64,000 bases of DNA, from the NCBI RefSeq assembly GCF_003073045.1, contig NC_037593.1, positions 24,733,868 through 24,797,867 of the forward strand, given 5' to 3'. This document shows, piece after piece, positions 22,746-35,650 of the stretch. The notes beneath the pieces are model-generated. The model ran no database searches. It worked only from the letters and a program-made list of their open reading frames with translations, and was not told the DNA's origin. This stretch comes from Pomacea canaliculata. Lineage: Eukaryota; Mollusca; Gastropoda; Architaenioglossa; Ampullariidae. The stretch's first letter is position 1. Every line of letters begins with the position of its first letter. The translations under genes were made by a program, and so were the position numbers.

Positions 22746-24629
22746 AGTCATACTGAGGCAACGCAACTAAACTTACAAATCTTTTAATAAACATCACAAC
22801 ATGGTTAACACTGACCTGCCTTTAGCACCTGGAACTGTCTCTGTCAATGGGCTTGAGCAGATCGACGGAGCGTTTTCTTTCAATTTTGTTTCTAAATGAA
22901 TAACACAGTCATGCAGCGCAACACCTTGTTTATAGCTTTTCCATGATAAAGGTCTTCATGGCTTGGACTTCTAGAACTTCAACAGGGGCAGAAGAGAGAC
23001 CAACAGAACTATCTGGTTTCTCTCTGTCACTCCTACTTCCTCCTCTTCTCTCCGCTCTCTTTCTGCGGTGAAGTGGGAATCATAGCTGGCTGAGCACCAG
23101 TATAGTTGAGTATCTAGTTTTTTGGGGGGTTTTTTTTAAAGAGAGATCCTAGCAACTAATAACTTTTCTTTCTCAGACTCATGCTACTCACGTATCTTTC
23201 GATTACATGTTTTAATATATAACAGGTGCATATAACTCTTACGTGAGTTTAATTTGTTGTCTCGATGACTTCAAATCGCTATTACTTTATGCATTCGAGT
23301 GGGTTGATGTCAGTACACGGTCTTATCAGGCCACCCACACCCCCGTCTTGCAACACTTTGTGGCAGTGTCACTTCCCCACTCGTTATGGATTTTAAACCT
23401 TTTTTATGTCGCCATCTTGCGGCCACATGGTCCTCGAGGAGTAACAAGGACTGAACTAAATGTCGCCACCACTTGTGTGTTGGACAGATGAAAAGCTAGA
23501 CAGCAAGTCGAAATACAGACCCTTCTTACAACCGCCATGCCGATTTCAAACTTTTCTTTGTTAAGCGAATTCTGGTATATTGAACGATGTTTGTCATGAC
23601 TTTAAACTTCTCTCGGTTCAGGGGAGCCACACCCAGCCTCACAACATCGCCACCAAGTAATGTGAAATAAAGACATCATGATGCACAGAAATATGTCTAG
23701 ACTGTAATCACAGTGCAGGAGCCGACTATGCCCGTGTACAGTCAACATTTTCTTCCAAGTTATCCTCTGGTTGCATCCTTGATTGTAGTTGTGTAACTTT
23801 ATTGAAGCTACACCGTTGTGATGTTGGTGTGGATGGAAGATGCCAGGCGAGGTGGGATTTCAGTTGAGGAGCTGGGGGAAAAGCTAAAACGAGTCTTTTT
23901 TTTTTTTTCACGCCCAGACTCGAAGATCACGTGCCTTGTGCTATAGAAAGAGGCGAGAAATTAATTCCAAAGACTGTTTTAACGCTCAGGGGAACTTACT
24001 ACACCATTTTCCTCATCAGAATAATGGTGTGACCTTTGGCGCTTGTCTGTTTTTGTCTGACCCTTGCCCTGAGCCCCAAAACCACTGGATTTATCAAAGT
24101 TCAAAGGTTGTGGCTTGTGTTCGTTATGTCTGTCACACCAGCAGTTACTGTACAGTCATATTATCATCTTGTACACGTGTCCTCGCTTAGAAATGTTGAT
24201 CGACCATTCGTGTTCAAACTCGACGGGTGAGATAACTTGCTCCTGACATAAGAATACTGATAACATACTTTGCGGGCCGAACAAAATTGTCAACTTAAAA
24301 CTTCAACTACATTTGATAAAGCCGTAGGTTCGCCACAGATCGTTTTCCTGTTTCTTTATACATGAGTATTTAGTTTCTGTTGTATACAGCTGTACACAAT
24401 TCCTACAACGTTGGTTGCCGAGAAATTTCAGCTCTACGGATCGTATACAAAAACTGGAATTTACCAACACTTGAAGATAATGTACATTTTCTTCTCACAA
24501 AGGTCAGCAAAAGTATAGTGAAACAAATGATTTGATTTTGTACTATATATAATTAGAAAGTTCTTAGACAAGACAAAGTCTTTCTCGTTTCTAAGGTACG
24601 ATTTTTTATTTGTAGTTGTGTAATAAACG

Positions 24630-24630
<1 letters not shown>
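22746..24630. other. Non-coding stretch
   Basis: No gene or element is recognised. Frames are short and without domain signatures. Confidence 0.5.

Positions 24631-24702
<72 letters not shown>
24631..24702 (+). repeat. (ATA)n microsatellite
   Basis: Roughly 22 uninterrupted ATA/TAA units. Confidence 0.95.
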
Positions 24703-24703
<1 letters not shown>

Positions 24704-25919
24704 TTTAGTACGCTCATACCTTTAATTTGAGTGAAGAGTTCATGGTATTGAACGAGTGTCTACATATACTACACTCAGGCATGCATGTACGTGCAAAGAT
24801 ATAACTATTTACCGAAACAAATGTTTACTTCAGAACTTCTTCATTTGCTCAGCCTTTAAAAATCCATGAAAGGATGATACTAGACATTTGTGGGTGTGAA
24901 CTGTACACTCGGGTACACAGCAGAGTCGATGATCATTTTATTTATTTGGTAAAATCCAACATGAGCTACACGTGTCAACAACCGACAGGAAGTGATCTAC
25001 CATCGGTTTGGGTTGAAGGTCACATACAGAGCAGTAATGAACGTTGTCTTTGTCCGCATGCGCAGACCATGCAGGACGGTCATTTCGTCCCAGACATCGG
25101 GACACGTGACTTATGTGTCTGTCCTTTAAAAAACTGGTCTTCATCTTCTCTATCCCTTAACAGATGTTTGTTGCTTGTCAAATTTTCTTTATTATCATAA
25201 TTTAATTAATATAAATTTGTTAATATGAACAAAATCTCCTAGACTTACTGAGTTTCTAGTCCCTCATGCGGCTCATGGGTTGGGCCAGACCAGAACAAGA
25301 TTTGCGCGCCTCACCCCTGCGCTCAAAGGTAAACTCAGAAATAGAAATGTAAGTGAGGTGCAGCTTGAAGGACAAGACGATGAAAAGTAACTACAATGTC
25401 ATGCTAGTTGCTAAAAATACCAGGGGATATCCTGAGATGTTCATCACTGGCATAGGATGTAGGTTTACGAGAAAGGGAGATGTTTTATCACGGGAAGGCA
25501 CTCGTTAGGTACCCGGCTTTTCTCTGTACGCATGCCCAACTCTCTGGCTTGACGACGCACGTGTGCACAGTTTATTGTCCTTTTTTAAGGACCTTCCCGA
25601 TTGATCCGAGTTGGGAACAGAGTCTGGTAGCGAGAGATAATATCAATGTATCCTGTACACGTCAGCGCCTAGGATTCATCAATCTTTATTTATTGTGCTC
25701 TTGACTACTGGTTAAGACGAGCGTGAATCGCTGTTCTCTAGCTTCACAGTACCACGTGACAGTCATCGTTGATGTTCATCAACTTCTGCAGGTGACCATT
25801 ACAATTTATGTTTGTTTTCTTACGTATTGTTACAAAAAACCTCAAGTAAAAAAAAATTTACCAGTGGGACTGATTTGCACATTTATATGGACATGGTTAT
25901 GTATTTGGTTGTTGGTGTA

Positions 25920-25956
<37 letters not shown>

Positions 25957-28746
25957 AAGGAGAGACTTTCACACGCACAAATTTTTTTAAAAAATGGAAA
26001 AGCAGAGATATATTTTCGCGATATCTTACTGTGTGCACCTTACTAACAACATACTGTGTCGGTGGTCACAGCTATAGTACTGTGGCTTGAAAAGTTGTAT
26101 TTGAAGTATATTTATTAAGATAATTTCAGATGTTCATGCAGCTTTTCTGTGTTATTGGACGAGGAAAATCATGTTTCTGTGTAGTAGTTACGGACCCTGG
26201 AAGAAGGGGCTTTTGTGGTATTGAAAACTCTCTTGCTTATTAAGCATGAACATTACTGAGTAACATTCAGGAGTAAAGTATCGTTCGCACAGACAGAGGA
26301 CCGTATGGGTGTATTGAAGTCAGGTCTACACACACATTATAATTATTAAAGTTTGATTGTTTGGATGTCATAACTGCTGGATGAAGGTTTTCTCGCACCA
26401 ATAATTTTCACTTTTTATATTCTTCTGCTTATTCATTTTATTTCTCATCAAACTGATCCACCCAAGTATAAAAACGCTAGGTCCGAGGACCATCAGGATG
26501 CCAACATCTGTTGCAGGGCTGATGTTGGTTTTGACCCTGTAATATGGTCATAAGAACAGGGTCGAGCATGTTATTATGTTATGCACTCAAAGCATCCTTT
26601 ATGCTCCCGGATCTCCAGGCTGCTCTTCAGCCATTTCCTGCGGAAAATTTTATTTCCCTCGCCAGCTGTGGTGAGGCTGGTGTAGAGACTCCATCATTGC
26701 TATGAGGCATAACTAGTTGATGTTGATCATTACTGAATGGGTGAGTACACTTTTAGTAGAATTAGCAAACTTTGCTCCGTTTGTGACTGTCATATCGCGC
26801 TGCGTGCATGTGTGTATGTATGTGTGTATGTGTGCGTGTGTGTATGTGTGTATGTGTGTTTTGAATTAGAGCTGAAGCCGTGCTGTCTGTGTGTGCTCTC
26901 CTAACTATTTACAACTGAAGTGTTTCCATCACGGATCTTTTCACTCGTGGCGATCGTCTGCATATTTGCATGAAGAAGCCAAGCAGCCCCGACTGCGGCC
27001 CTCCAGTCAAGCTGTCCATGAGAATTGTAAGTGGCTTCCACTTGTGTTAACGGGTCGCCGTCTGTTGCCTCAGAGGGCAGCCATGTTTGCAGGCATAAGC
27101 CATCGACAGTGTTTGTTCTCGAGGTTCAGCACTCCGTCAGCTGTCTCCCAGCCTCTCACCTCCATCCCCTCTCCCTTCTCCTGCCCACTCACAATTTTTC
27201 TTCTTTTTTTTATCTTTTTTTTTTATTCACTCCCTCACGCCAGCCTTACTCTGTCCTCGTACTCTATTGACTACTTCCTTCTTCATGTTCCTTTTTTCAC
27301 CTTCTTCTCCTCTTACTTATGTCCGTGCTTGGTCTGTTGCAATGTCTGATGAGTATTTGATAGTTCACACCGCGCCATGTGCATGGCAGTGAACATGTGT
27401 TACTCGTGTAACATATCGTGTTATACAAACCTTGGGCTGTTTGCTCTTTTTGTGTTAAGCCTATGGCTCGCACTTGTTCACAATTGATTAATCTATATCT
27501 CTGGCTCTTACTTGTTTGTTAGTGTGTTGGTATGACAGTCATAGCTGTATGTACTCATCACTAGAGTCGTATAATAAACAGCTTCTGCGCACATCGAGAG
27601 GCTTTTAACCTGATGGTTATGCTCGGGACTGTAGAGCAGGTGGACTCCCCTACCTGGTTCGAGGCCCGTTAGAGCCTGTGACTGGAAAACTCTCACTGTC
27701 CATCCAGCAATGGGAACCTGATTTGTTAGGAAAATAAGAGACCGAAGGAGAACTTTAGTCTTGTCCTTGACTCGCTGAGCCACTCACGTTCACTATCCCT
27801 GGGATCACAAGAAACTTGGTTTCTTACACAGAAACTAAGCTGACCATGTTTAGTCACGCCATATCTTTCAAGAAATGTTTATCTTCTGCTGTCATCTTTG
27901 GAAGAGTTAGCAGGTGGCCAGACAGCTATCAACATGTCGATCGTTAGAACCTGTCAAATTTTAACGGCCGCCTCCTGCTGTCCCTGTAAACTAAACCACC
28001 CGATCCCAAGCAAATCGTTGCTGGTTTACAGGTTACTGAATGGAGTGTATTAAACACGGCGTGAAGTCGGGTGAGTAACGGAAGAATTCACGCATATCAA
28101 GTTCTTTCAAAGAAAAAGTCAATAGATGTTATTCTTCTCTTACAGGGGGTGTTCTTAGCAGGGACGTGGGCACCCCGGGTGGAACTGAGCGGCAGACGTT
28201 TCGGGACAATTCGGCTCAAAGGGACACACATGTGTCACCGAATGGTGGGGTTAGGGTGTGTCAACAGCTTTCACTCACACACTCAGAGGCAGGAAATGGT
28301 CTGTGAGTGTACGACCATTTAATGAACGGGTTTGAACACTTGCCCTCGCAGCCAGTTCAGTGTCGTGAGAGGCGGTCAGATGTCTAGGCTGCCGCTTCCC
28401 AACTTCGTCTGTGTTCATATATGTGTAAATATATATATATCCGATTTAGATGGGCTTTAGAAAACTGGACGGGCACACGTGCTACCCTTTTGAACTCACA
28501 ATAACCCGACGCGCTTCTTTAAAGTCAGGTAGGCAGACATCATCAAACACTTGCTAGACGACTTGAAAGAGAAAGCTCTTACAGTGAGTCCAGATATACA
28601 ATGGGGGGGGGGGGACACTTTCATGACTTGTCAGTCCTCATACATTCATGACTGAATTCGCCTTCAATGACTCCTTTCAGAAGACTCTTAACAGCCTCAT
28701 ATCCCGAGCAAGGAAGAACAGGTCATTTCTTTCTTTCATTTATTTA
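24703..28746. other. Non-coding stretch
   Basis: Content: an A run at 25925-25954, a TGTG/TATG microsatellite at 26811-26863, T-rich tracts near 27200-27225 and a G run near 28602-28613. A B-box-like GGTTCGAGGCC at 27656-27666 has no convincing A box. The 152-codon frame at 26891-27349 is pyrimidine-rich low complexity in its second half. No gene is supported. Confidence 0.45.
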
Positions 28747-29636
28747 CAGTGGAACCTCGGTTAGCGAACGCCTCGGATAGCGAATTTTTCGGTTAACGAA
28801 CAAAAATTTCGTTAAAAGTTTGTCTCGGATAGCGAACAAAATTTCGGATAACGAACAAAAATTTCGTTAAAAATTTGTCTCCGATAGCGAAAAAAATTTC
28901 GGATAACGAACAGCCACGTGAACCACACGTGACCGACCAGCATGTAATCATTCGCGCTCGAGACAGTTACGATCAGTCGTTCCTTACCTGTGCGCATCCT
29001 TCTTATTTAGTGATTGTTGTGCTTTATTTTAATAAGATAATCCTCAATCATGGCTCCAAAGAAGATTAAGAGCAATTAATAGTAGTGAGGTAATGACAAG
29101 GACGCGGCCAACAAATGAATTGAAAAAGGAAATGATTTCAAAGTATGAAGGTGGCATGCGTCTGTCGGATATGTGATGTCGTATTACCGAAGAGTTTTAC
29201 AAAAAAAGGCAGAAAAAGCAGACACTGGACAAGTTTTTTCCTTTAACCTCAAAGCTACAGAAAAGGGAAGTCACCCCCGATTTTATAATGTCACGTGTGC
29301 TCATGGAGAGGGGATTCAAAGCAGTAATTCCACCCCTTCCTCCCCACACCTGTTTCCAACCACGCCGTCAAAACGGCAAGTTTTCTGATGTTTTAATGCT
29401 TTCGTTAATGTTTTTATGTTTATTTAACTCCATTTATATTGCATTATAACTGTTCTCATTAAAACAAGTTCCTATACAGCCTGTAACTTTCAAATATTAG
29501 CGAGTCAATAGGGGCTGGGAACCAATTAAATCTATTTCCTTTATTTCTTATGGAAAAAATTGTTTCGGATAACGAACATTTCGGTTAACGAACAGCTTTC
29601 CAGAACGGATTAAGTTCGTTAACCGAGGTTCCACTG
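28747..29636 (+). mobile_element. pogo/Tigger-like DNA transposon, internally deleted
   Basis: The terminal inverted repeats begin CAGTGGAACCTCGGTTA at the left and match the right end with one mismatch in 23 bp. Both ends are flanked by TA (28745-28746 and 29637-29638), the target duplicated by Tc1/mariner-superfamily elements. Sub-terminal copies of TTCGGATAACGAAC follow. The inside (about 29050-29388) retains pieces of a transposase: MAPKKIK at the start, an HTH-like KKEMISKYEGGMRLSDM typical of CENP-B/pogo N-termini, and a C-terminal piece QKKQTLDKFFPLTSK. Stops separate them and the DDE catalytic core is missing. At 890 bp it is a non-autonomous, internally deleted copy; the well-kept ends suggest modest age. 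Confidence 0.86.
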
Positions 29637-30031
29637 TACTTGACCAGTTGGCGAGGTCGAAAGAAGAAAGAAAAGTATGAAGATGAAGGAAGAAAAGACT
29701 GTGCGCGTGCACGTGACAGGTCTTTATGGGCTGCACTTCGTGGCACGTGACGTGCGTGTTTTAAAGAAACTTGCCCTGGGTGTTGTTATCAAAGATCGAC
29801 GACTCGCGATTGAAAAAAAGTCATTTATTTCCAACACCTGTTTGCCTGGCAATTAGTCAGTTTGTGCACTTGTAGAGACATTAGCGAGGGCAAGTATCGA
29901 GCAGTAGGCGTCTTTCGAAACATAAACCTGAAGACTTTGTCTTTCTTTGTGCACGTGTGCACACGGTACGTGTGAGTAGAGAGAGAGACCATTAATATCT
30001 GTTTTGTCTGTTTGTTTCAGAGAATTCAGAC
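29637..30031. other. Upstream region of transferase-like gene 1
   Basis: A pyrimidine tract at 30001-30020 ends in the acceptor TTTGTTTCAG, so part of the gene's 5' UTR must come from an upstream exon. That exon is not placed; E-box words CACGTG near 29713 and 29953 are the only regulatory hints. Confidence 0.4.
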
Positions 30032-32265
30032 ATGGGGAAAGGTCTGAAAAAGGTGAGGATATGTGTGTGGTGTTCTTTTTATAATGTGTAAGTCAGATAA
30101 TGTATGTGGTGTATAATGTATATGGTATATAATATATGTCATGTATGTGGTGTATGTATAATGTATGTGATGTTTAATGTGTATAATGTATGCGGTGTGT
30201 CATTATATGGTGGATAATGTGTACAGTGTATGTGGTGTATAATGTGTATAACTTAACTCTGTTTTTTTATTAAGCGCTCAATTTTCCTACCAAGCTCTAT
30301 ACAACTTTCAGCCACAATTAATTTTTTTTTTCTTGTTTGGTCTGTGAAAGCAGACTTGTACTTATTGTGCCTGCTTTACTCAGAACTGAGCTACAGCGCT
30401 TTAGAAAGGCGATGAAAAATTCCGACTACCCACCGGGAAGGAAAATTGCTTTTATTGCAGAGAGCCACCTTTAAAGTGTTTCTCAGGCTTCAATACTTCT
30501 CCCATTGCCTTCATTGACTGTTTGTAAATCGTTCATCCACTTCGCCTTTCACTGGCAGTTTGGCCTGATCGCCAATATTTGATTAAGAATTGAGGACTGC
30601 CAAAATGTTTTCGTCAGTCATGAAAGGGTTTTCATAAACAGCACTTCTATGGTCGGTGTATTGTTAGCTTTGGCGTCAAGATCAGGCCTGCAGCGGTTCG
30701 TTTCCCAGATTGCATGATATTATTCTATTCTTGTCAGCAATTTTTGAAGTGCCCTCCATTTCCGTCCTTTTTTGCCATTTTGCTTTCGGCTTGAATTCTT
30801 CTGTCGCGCTCATTTCCTTTGAAGCTTTTAGTTTTATTTTAAAGTGCATTTTACCGTTATGTGTTGCTTTTGCAAGGTATGATTCATATTGTGGGTAGCA
30901 TGTTTTTTATTTCTTTCAAAGAATTACATGTATCTATTTTTTATTTATTTCTGTTAAACAAACCATCTTGATAGAATAGTCAGGGCTAGTTCTCTATTTT
31001 AAAATAAACGAGAAAAGTCAGAGGGTTAGTTTGTTGACTCAAATACAATGAAGACCAATAGGGAATGTAAGTAGTCTGTCACGTGATGATAATTCTGTGG
31101 GTTTCAGTTCAAACTTTACCTCTGCTTGCTGGCTGTGAGTGTGGTCATTCTGTGGGCTGTCCTCGCAAACGGCGTCAGCAGCTCCGTGGCCAACAAATTT
31201 TCCCATCAAGATTCGCCAGGTCTGTCCACCATCACCGGTGGAGGGCGCGACCTGGACAAGAACACAACCACGTGGGTGACGACGATGGACGTGGGTCACG
31301 AGGCAGCCGCACAGGTGTCCGATAAGGTCATCGTGTACGGCTGTTTCCAGATGGGCGACTGCGGCGGGTGGGCGGATCGTCAGAAGGGCATCGTGGGCTC
31401 CTACATCCTCTCGCTGATGCTGCGGAGGCGGTTCAAGATCCACATTCGGGAACCGTGTGAACTGACGAGTTACCTTCTGCCCAACGAGGTGGACTGGACG
31501 ATGGGGCCCAACGAGCTGGAGGGCAAAGACAAGGTGTTCGTGAGAGCCATCGACATCGTGGGGTTGAGTGTATTTACAGACCTGTTAAAAAACGAGGACC
31601 TGCAGACAGCCATGCCGCACAGCTACACAGTCATTCAGACCAACATGGAGGTCGTGCAGTTCCTCGCCAAGCACCGGGCTGCTGCCGAAAACGTGCCTTG
31701 GCTGAAAGGGTTGTCCGTGCCGGACGCCTACCGCCTGGCGTTGACCAAACTCTTCAAACCCGGGCCCAAGATCGTCGAGCAGCTGGAGATGTTCAAGAAA
31801 AGTGTTCCTGCTGAGAAAAAGCTCATCTGCGCACAGGTGCGTATAGGCGATCAGTCGCACATCGCGGGTGGTTACCAGTTACACCCGGTGGAGCACTACG
31901 CGGTGGTGGAGACCTTTCTCAACAAGACCGTTGACCCGCGAAACTGTCGTCTGCTAGTGACGTCAGACACACCGGAAATCGTCGAGCGGGCCAGACGGCA
32001 GTTTTCAGAGGTGTTTGTGACCATCCCAGGGCCCATCACCCACGTGGACAAGACGCATGGACAGGTGGCGTGCGAGGGGTTCGGCAAGGCAGTCAGCGAA
32101 CAACTGACTCTGGCCACCTGTGATGTGCTAGTTATCTCAGAGAGCGGCTTTGGCAAAATCGCAGCCTTCATGAGGGGGCGGGACAGTGACTTGTATCTGT
32201 TCTACTCGGACAAACTGGAGCCTTGCGCCAGGAATTCTACGTTTCCCTCTAAAGAGGGTTGGTGA
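30032..32265 (+). CDS. Fucosyltransferase-like type II membrane protein, paralog 1
   Basis: Two coding exons: 30032-30052 (MGKGLKK, donor GTGAGG) and 31108-32265 (acceptor GTTTCAG), phase 0, giving 392 residues. A basic cytosolic tip precedes one membrane segment (about residues 8-29, FKLYLCLLAVSVVILWAVLA), then a luminal domain, as in Golgi glycosyltransferases. Conserved with paralog 2: CGGWADRQKGIVG (about 92-104), EVDW, TNMEVVQFL, ICAQVRIG (about 247-254), PGPITHVD, and ISESGFGKIAAFMRGRD (about 350-366). The DRQKGI, VR-G and SESGF blocks resemble the donor-site motifs of NodZ/FUT8/POFUT-like GT-B folds; this is my inference and substrate and activity are unknown. Glycosylation sites NTT, NKT and NST are present. 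Exon 2 is clearly GC-richer than its flanks. A poly(A) signal AATAAA is at 33535-33540. Confidence 0.85.
30056..30250 (+). repeat. Degenerate TGTATAATG minisatellite in intron
   Basis: Irregular repeats of GTGTATAATGTATGTGG-like units lie in intron 1 of the first transferase-like gene. Confidence 0.7.
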
Positions 32266-34509
32266 CGTGCACTTCTTGTACTCCAACAAGCTGTAGTCCT
32301 GCTCCAGCGATGCATCGTGTTCTTACCATGATGCTCAGAAACAATGTACGAGAGAATGAGAGAAAGAATTAGAACGCTATAGAGAGAGAGGAAAAAATTA
32401 GAGAGTGTGATATTTGAAACAAAACTAGAAAGAGAGAAAGGAAACTAGAGTGAGAGCTAGACAGAAAAGAATAGAGAGAAAGAAAGTTGAGAAAGAGGGT
32501 GGATTCGACACAAAGCTCAGAGAGCTCATTGAATTGTCTTCCCTTTGTCAGCGATTTAGTTGCAATAGCAACAAAACTGTGTTCCCCGATGTAAACTAGT
32601 AAGAGTCTGGTTGTCTGGTTGAAAGGACTCAACAATCGCTTTTTTTTGGCGGTTGTTACGTGATACGTCACTTCCGGCTGGGTCGCGTTAATGTATGCAA
32701 GGAAGTCTTTGCTGTACGCCATTGTAGGGAATTCTGTATTCAAGGCAGCTATGCACCTATCACTTATTTACTTCAGTTTAGGGGTCTTAAAGAAGGAGGT
32801 AAATTTCTGTGTGTGTGTGTGTGTAAAATCATTGCTCGTTATTTTACTAGGAGTAAGTGATGATAAAAACCTTTATATCTACAACATGAACCAGCAGTAG
32901 GATATTTTGAGGGAAAGAACTTTCTATTAAGCACAACAGGTTGTGGTTATTTCGCTCTTTTATTTCTTTATGTGCTGGTTCACTTGTTTCTTTGTTAAAC
33001 CATTTATTTATTGTTTTCTTTGTCTCTCATACCGTTGATATATTTTATCCTGGAAGTAAGACGAACGTTGAACCAAGTGTTCGATGTTTTGCCTTGTGAC
33101 GTTGTAACTTACGTCACTTCCCAAAGGTAAGAGCCGTTGGACCATCATCTGTTTCTGCTCTGTTGACATTCCATTCTTGTGCAGCCAAGTGAGAGACAGA
33201 AGAGTGGCTACATCGCAAGTGTGTCTCTAATACAGTGCAATGTTGTTGTTTTTTGTTTTTTGTTTTTTTAATCAAAGACGGTACCCAGCTCGCATTATCT
33301 CTCTCCGGCGAAGCACCCAGGACATATTAAAGAAAACGATGTGAAGACTTATTTACAAGGGAGACAACTATTGTGACTTTTGATCAAATTAAGTCCTCCC
33401 TGTTTTAAAATTAATTTTCACGACATTCCTTGCTGTCACATTTTTTTCAAGGTTTAACAAAAAAATATTCCACCTTTAAAAAAATCACATTCCTTTTTTC
33501 AACATGGCTTTAATTTCAGCTAAGTATTATGATTAATAAAGCATTTGAACAAGAATGAAGTGTTGGTCTGTCTGGATGGCTTTCGTTGTACAAACGACAA
33601 GGTGCAGTGTGCTGTGTACATGTGTACACAACCTAAACATCCAGTCACATTGAATGGCAACCTTCCTTGATTGGCTTCTGTTTGACGGCTAAATCATTGT
33701 CAAATATCAAGCCAAGAGCTTTATTTACACACAAGTCGGCAGCATTTACATGGCGAAAGAAGGGTGTAGGTGTATTGGAGGTATACTGCTAAAAATGGAA
33801 GATATACTGCAACATTTCAAATGTATATGTCTGGGATAGGAAGACAAAATGTTTTGTATTTTATTGTATGTTTATTGTATGACTAGGCTGTGATCAATGT
33901 CGGACAATATTTTACCTGTACAGCTCCATAACAGATCATATTTTATGAGGTGATGAGGTAGAACTTTGAACAATATATTTTCTGTGGGTTGAGCTCAGTA
34001 CAAAACTATTTCTCGAGCACTTTTTTATTCGATTGGCCTCACAGGTGGACACAACAGGCCGGCGGCGAAAACCTGTATTTAAAAGAGACAAAGTCAAGAT
34101 CAGTAAGACAAAAGGTAATTTTTCAACCTGAAGAACTTTTTAAACCTTTTTAACAAATGATTATCAATGATGCTTTTTAATATTTGTATACATTATCGCT
34201 TAGAGAAAATATATCATTAAGTATCCCAGTGGTATTTTATGACGACGAGGCACGAAATGTTATATGTTAATGTTTTTCTCTTAATCACACCTGTATTTGT
34301 CACCAGCGTTGTATTTTACGGGGTTTTTATTGTCACGTGTCACGTGTCGCGTGCTGGCTCAGCGCAGGTCTACGTGCAGGGGCGGCGGGAGGAAGCCGGA
34401 GGGTGGAAGTTTTATGTAATTGCCGCGTGCGGTGATGGAGGGTTTTAGTGAGGCAACAGCTGTGAACGACAGAAGGACACCTCACGAGACGCTGGGTGAG
34501 TAGAGGAAT
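32266..34509. other. 3' UTR of paralog 1 and non-coding DNA
   Basis: A GAGA-rich tract (32345-32510), a (GT)n run near 32808-32824 and AATAAA at 33535-33540, taken as the likely end of the paralog 1 transcript. CpG/E-box-rich sequence at 34330-34495 ends in the donor-like GCTGG|GTGAGT and might be an untranslated first exon of something downstream; this is weak. Confidence 0.4.
33535..33540 (+). terminator. Poly(A) signal of paralog 1
   Basis: AATAAA about 1.27 kb after the stop codon, the first canonical signal found downstream. Usage is inferred. Confidence 0.4.
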
Positions 34510-34740
34510 CATGAACTTGTAATACTGGACTGCTTGCAGAAAATTTTTTTTTTTAGACTAAAGCGAGGCAGGTGTATGCAAAGCTTCCGGTTTCGCCACG
34601 TTTCAGCCTTACTACTAGAACGAGGCTGGTGTATACAAAGTTTCCGGTTTAGTCAGATTAATTGTTTAGGCTCACTGAGACTAACAGCAAAGAACTTTGC
34701 AAGAGGCTAAGCGTTGGGCTCTGCAGACAGACCGTGGAAG
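34510..34740 (+). repeat. Dispersed repeat family, copy 1
   Basis: This shares its whole layout with copies at 44180-44440 and 62868-63170: a head with CTGGACTGC.TGGCAGA, then tandem units of about 57 bp centred on AAGCTTCCGGTTT, then GTTTAGGCTCACTGAGACTA and a GGCTAAGCGTTGG tail. Copy 1 has two tandem units. The element class is unknown. Confidence 0.8.
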
Positions 34741-35139
34741 GATACTTTCCTGTCGATGTAAACACTTTGTTTAATACTTCCGGATTTGACCATTGTTATC
34801 TGCCTCATGCACGTTGACACCGGAAGGCTTATTAACGACATCTGGTGGATCAGGTTCACAATAATCAAGTAGAAAAGAAAGCAGTCGATTCTTTGTTCTT
34901 GATTTAGCTGACTGCTCAGCGGTAAACCGTCCACATAGAGACCCCGGGTGTACTGTACACCCGACTTCACAGCACACAGCCTGTACCTGAAGACTAAATG
35001 TCTGCTTGAATTTCATCGTTTACCGCGGGGCCTGTGTTCAGTTTTCTTGACGACGAATGTTTCCACGGATCCCTTGTTTGTTTTAGCCCGAGACAAGTGT
35101 AGACAAGTTAGACAAGTGAAGACAAGTGTTGCTGTGATC

Positions 35140-35174
35140 ATGGCTTCGTATGGAGGGAACTTATCCCACAAACT
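35140..35174 (+). CDS. Possible orphan first coding exon
   Basis: The sequence GATCATGGC starts a frame MASYGGNLSHK that runs directly into a consensus donor (ACT|GTGAGT at 35175). The upstream GACAAGTG repeats would be 5' UTR. No second exon could be linked within the window, so this may be chance. Confidence 0.22.
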
Positions 35175-35598
35175 GTGAGTATTAAAGTAGATACGCATCC
35201 TGTTGTTAGCAGATGTTACGATGAAAAGGTGGAAATGTAATGTTGATGTTAAATGGCGACGATGCATATGTCCCATGCGCCTATGTCCTCGTTTGTGGGT
35301 CCTTAATCTACGGTGCCAACCTCTCCAAGAAAACTGAGTCTTTGCAGTCGAAGATATTTTCAACAACACTTTATTTACAATGTGTACAACACTCTTCACT
35401 TGCAGACACGCTGGCAAACTGTCAGCACTCACGGAAACAGAATAACTGAAACTACCCTAACATCGACTCCTGAACAAACGGCAACGACACACGAAATAAT
35501 GTAATGATGTTATGAACCTTAAACTGATTGCTTCTATTCATGATCAGGCCTCGTGTGCAGCAAGCCCCGATAGGACTATCGTCACGATAGCACGTGAC

Positions 35599-35650
35599 TA
35601 TTCGGACGTAGAGGCCCCGTTGAATATTCGGACGTAGAGGCCCCGTTGCA
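35599..35650 (+). repeat. 26-bp tandem duplication
   Basis: TTCGGACGTAGAGGCCCCG occurs twice, 26 bp apart, in an otherwise unique GC-rich patch. Confidence 0.85.

Noticed and set aside
26891-27349. 152-codon frame
   Set aside because: The second half is pyrimidine-rich low complexity and the first half shows no domain or splice context.
27590-27785. SINE suggested by B-box-like GGTTCGAGGCC
   Set aside because: No A box at proper spacing, no tail and no second copy were found.
31039-31443. Minus-strand frames over the transferase-like exons (also 31585-32171 and 48520-49298)
   Set aside because: Antisense shadows of GC-rich coding exons; the + strand frames carry the conserved motifs.
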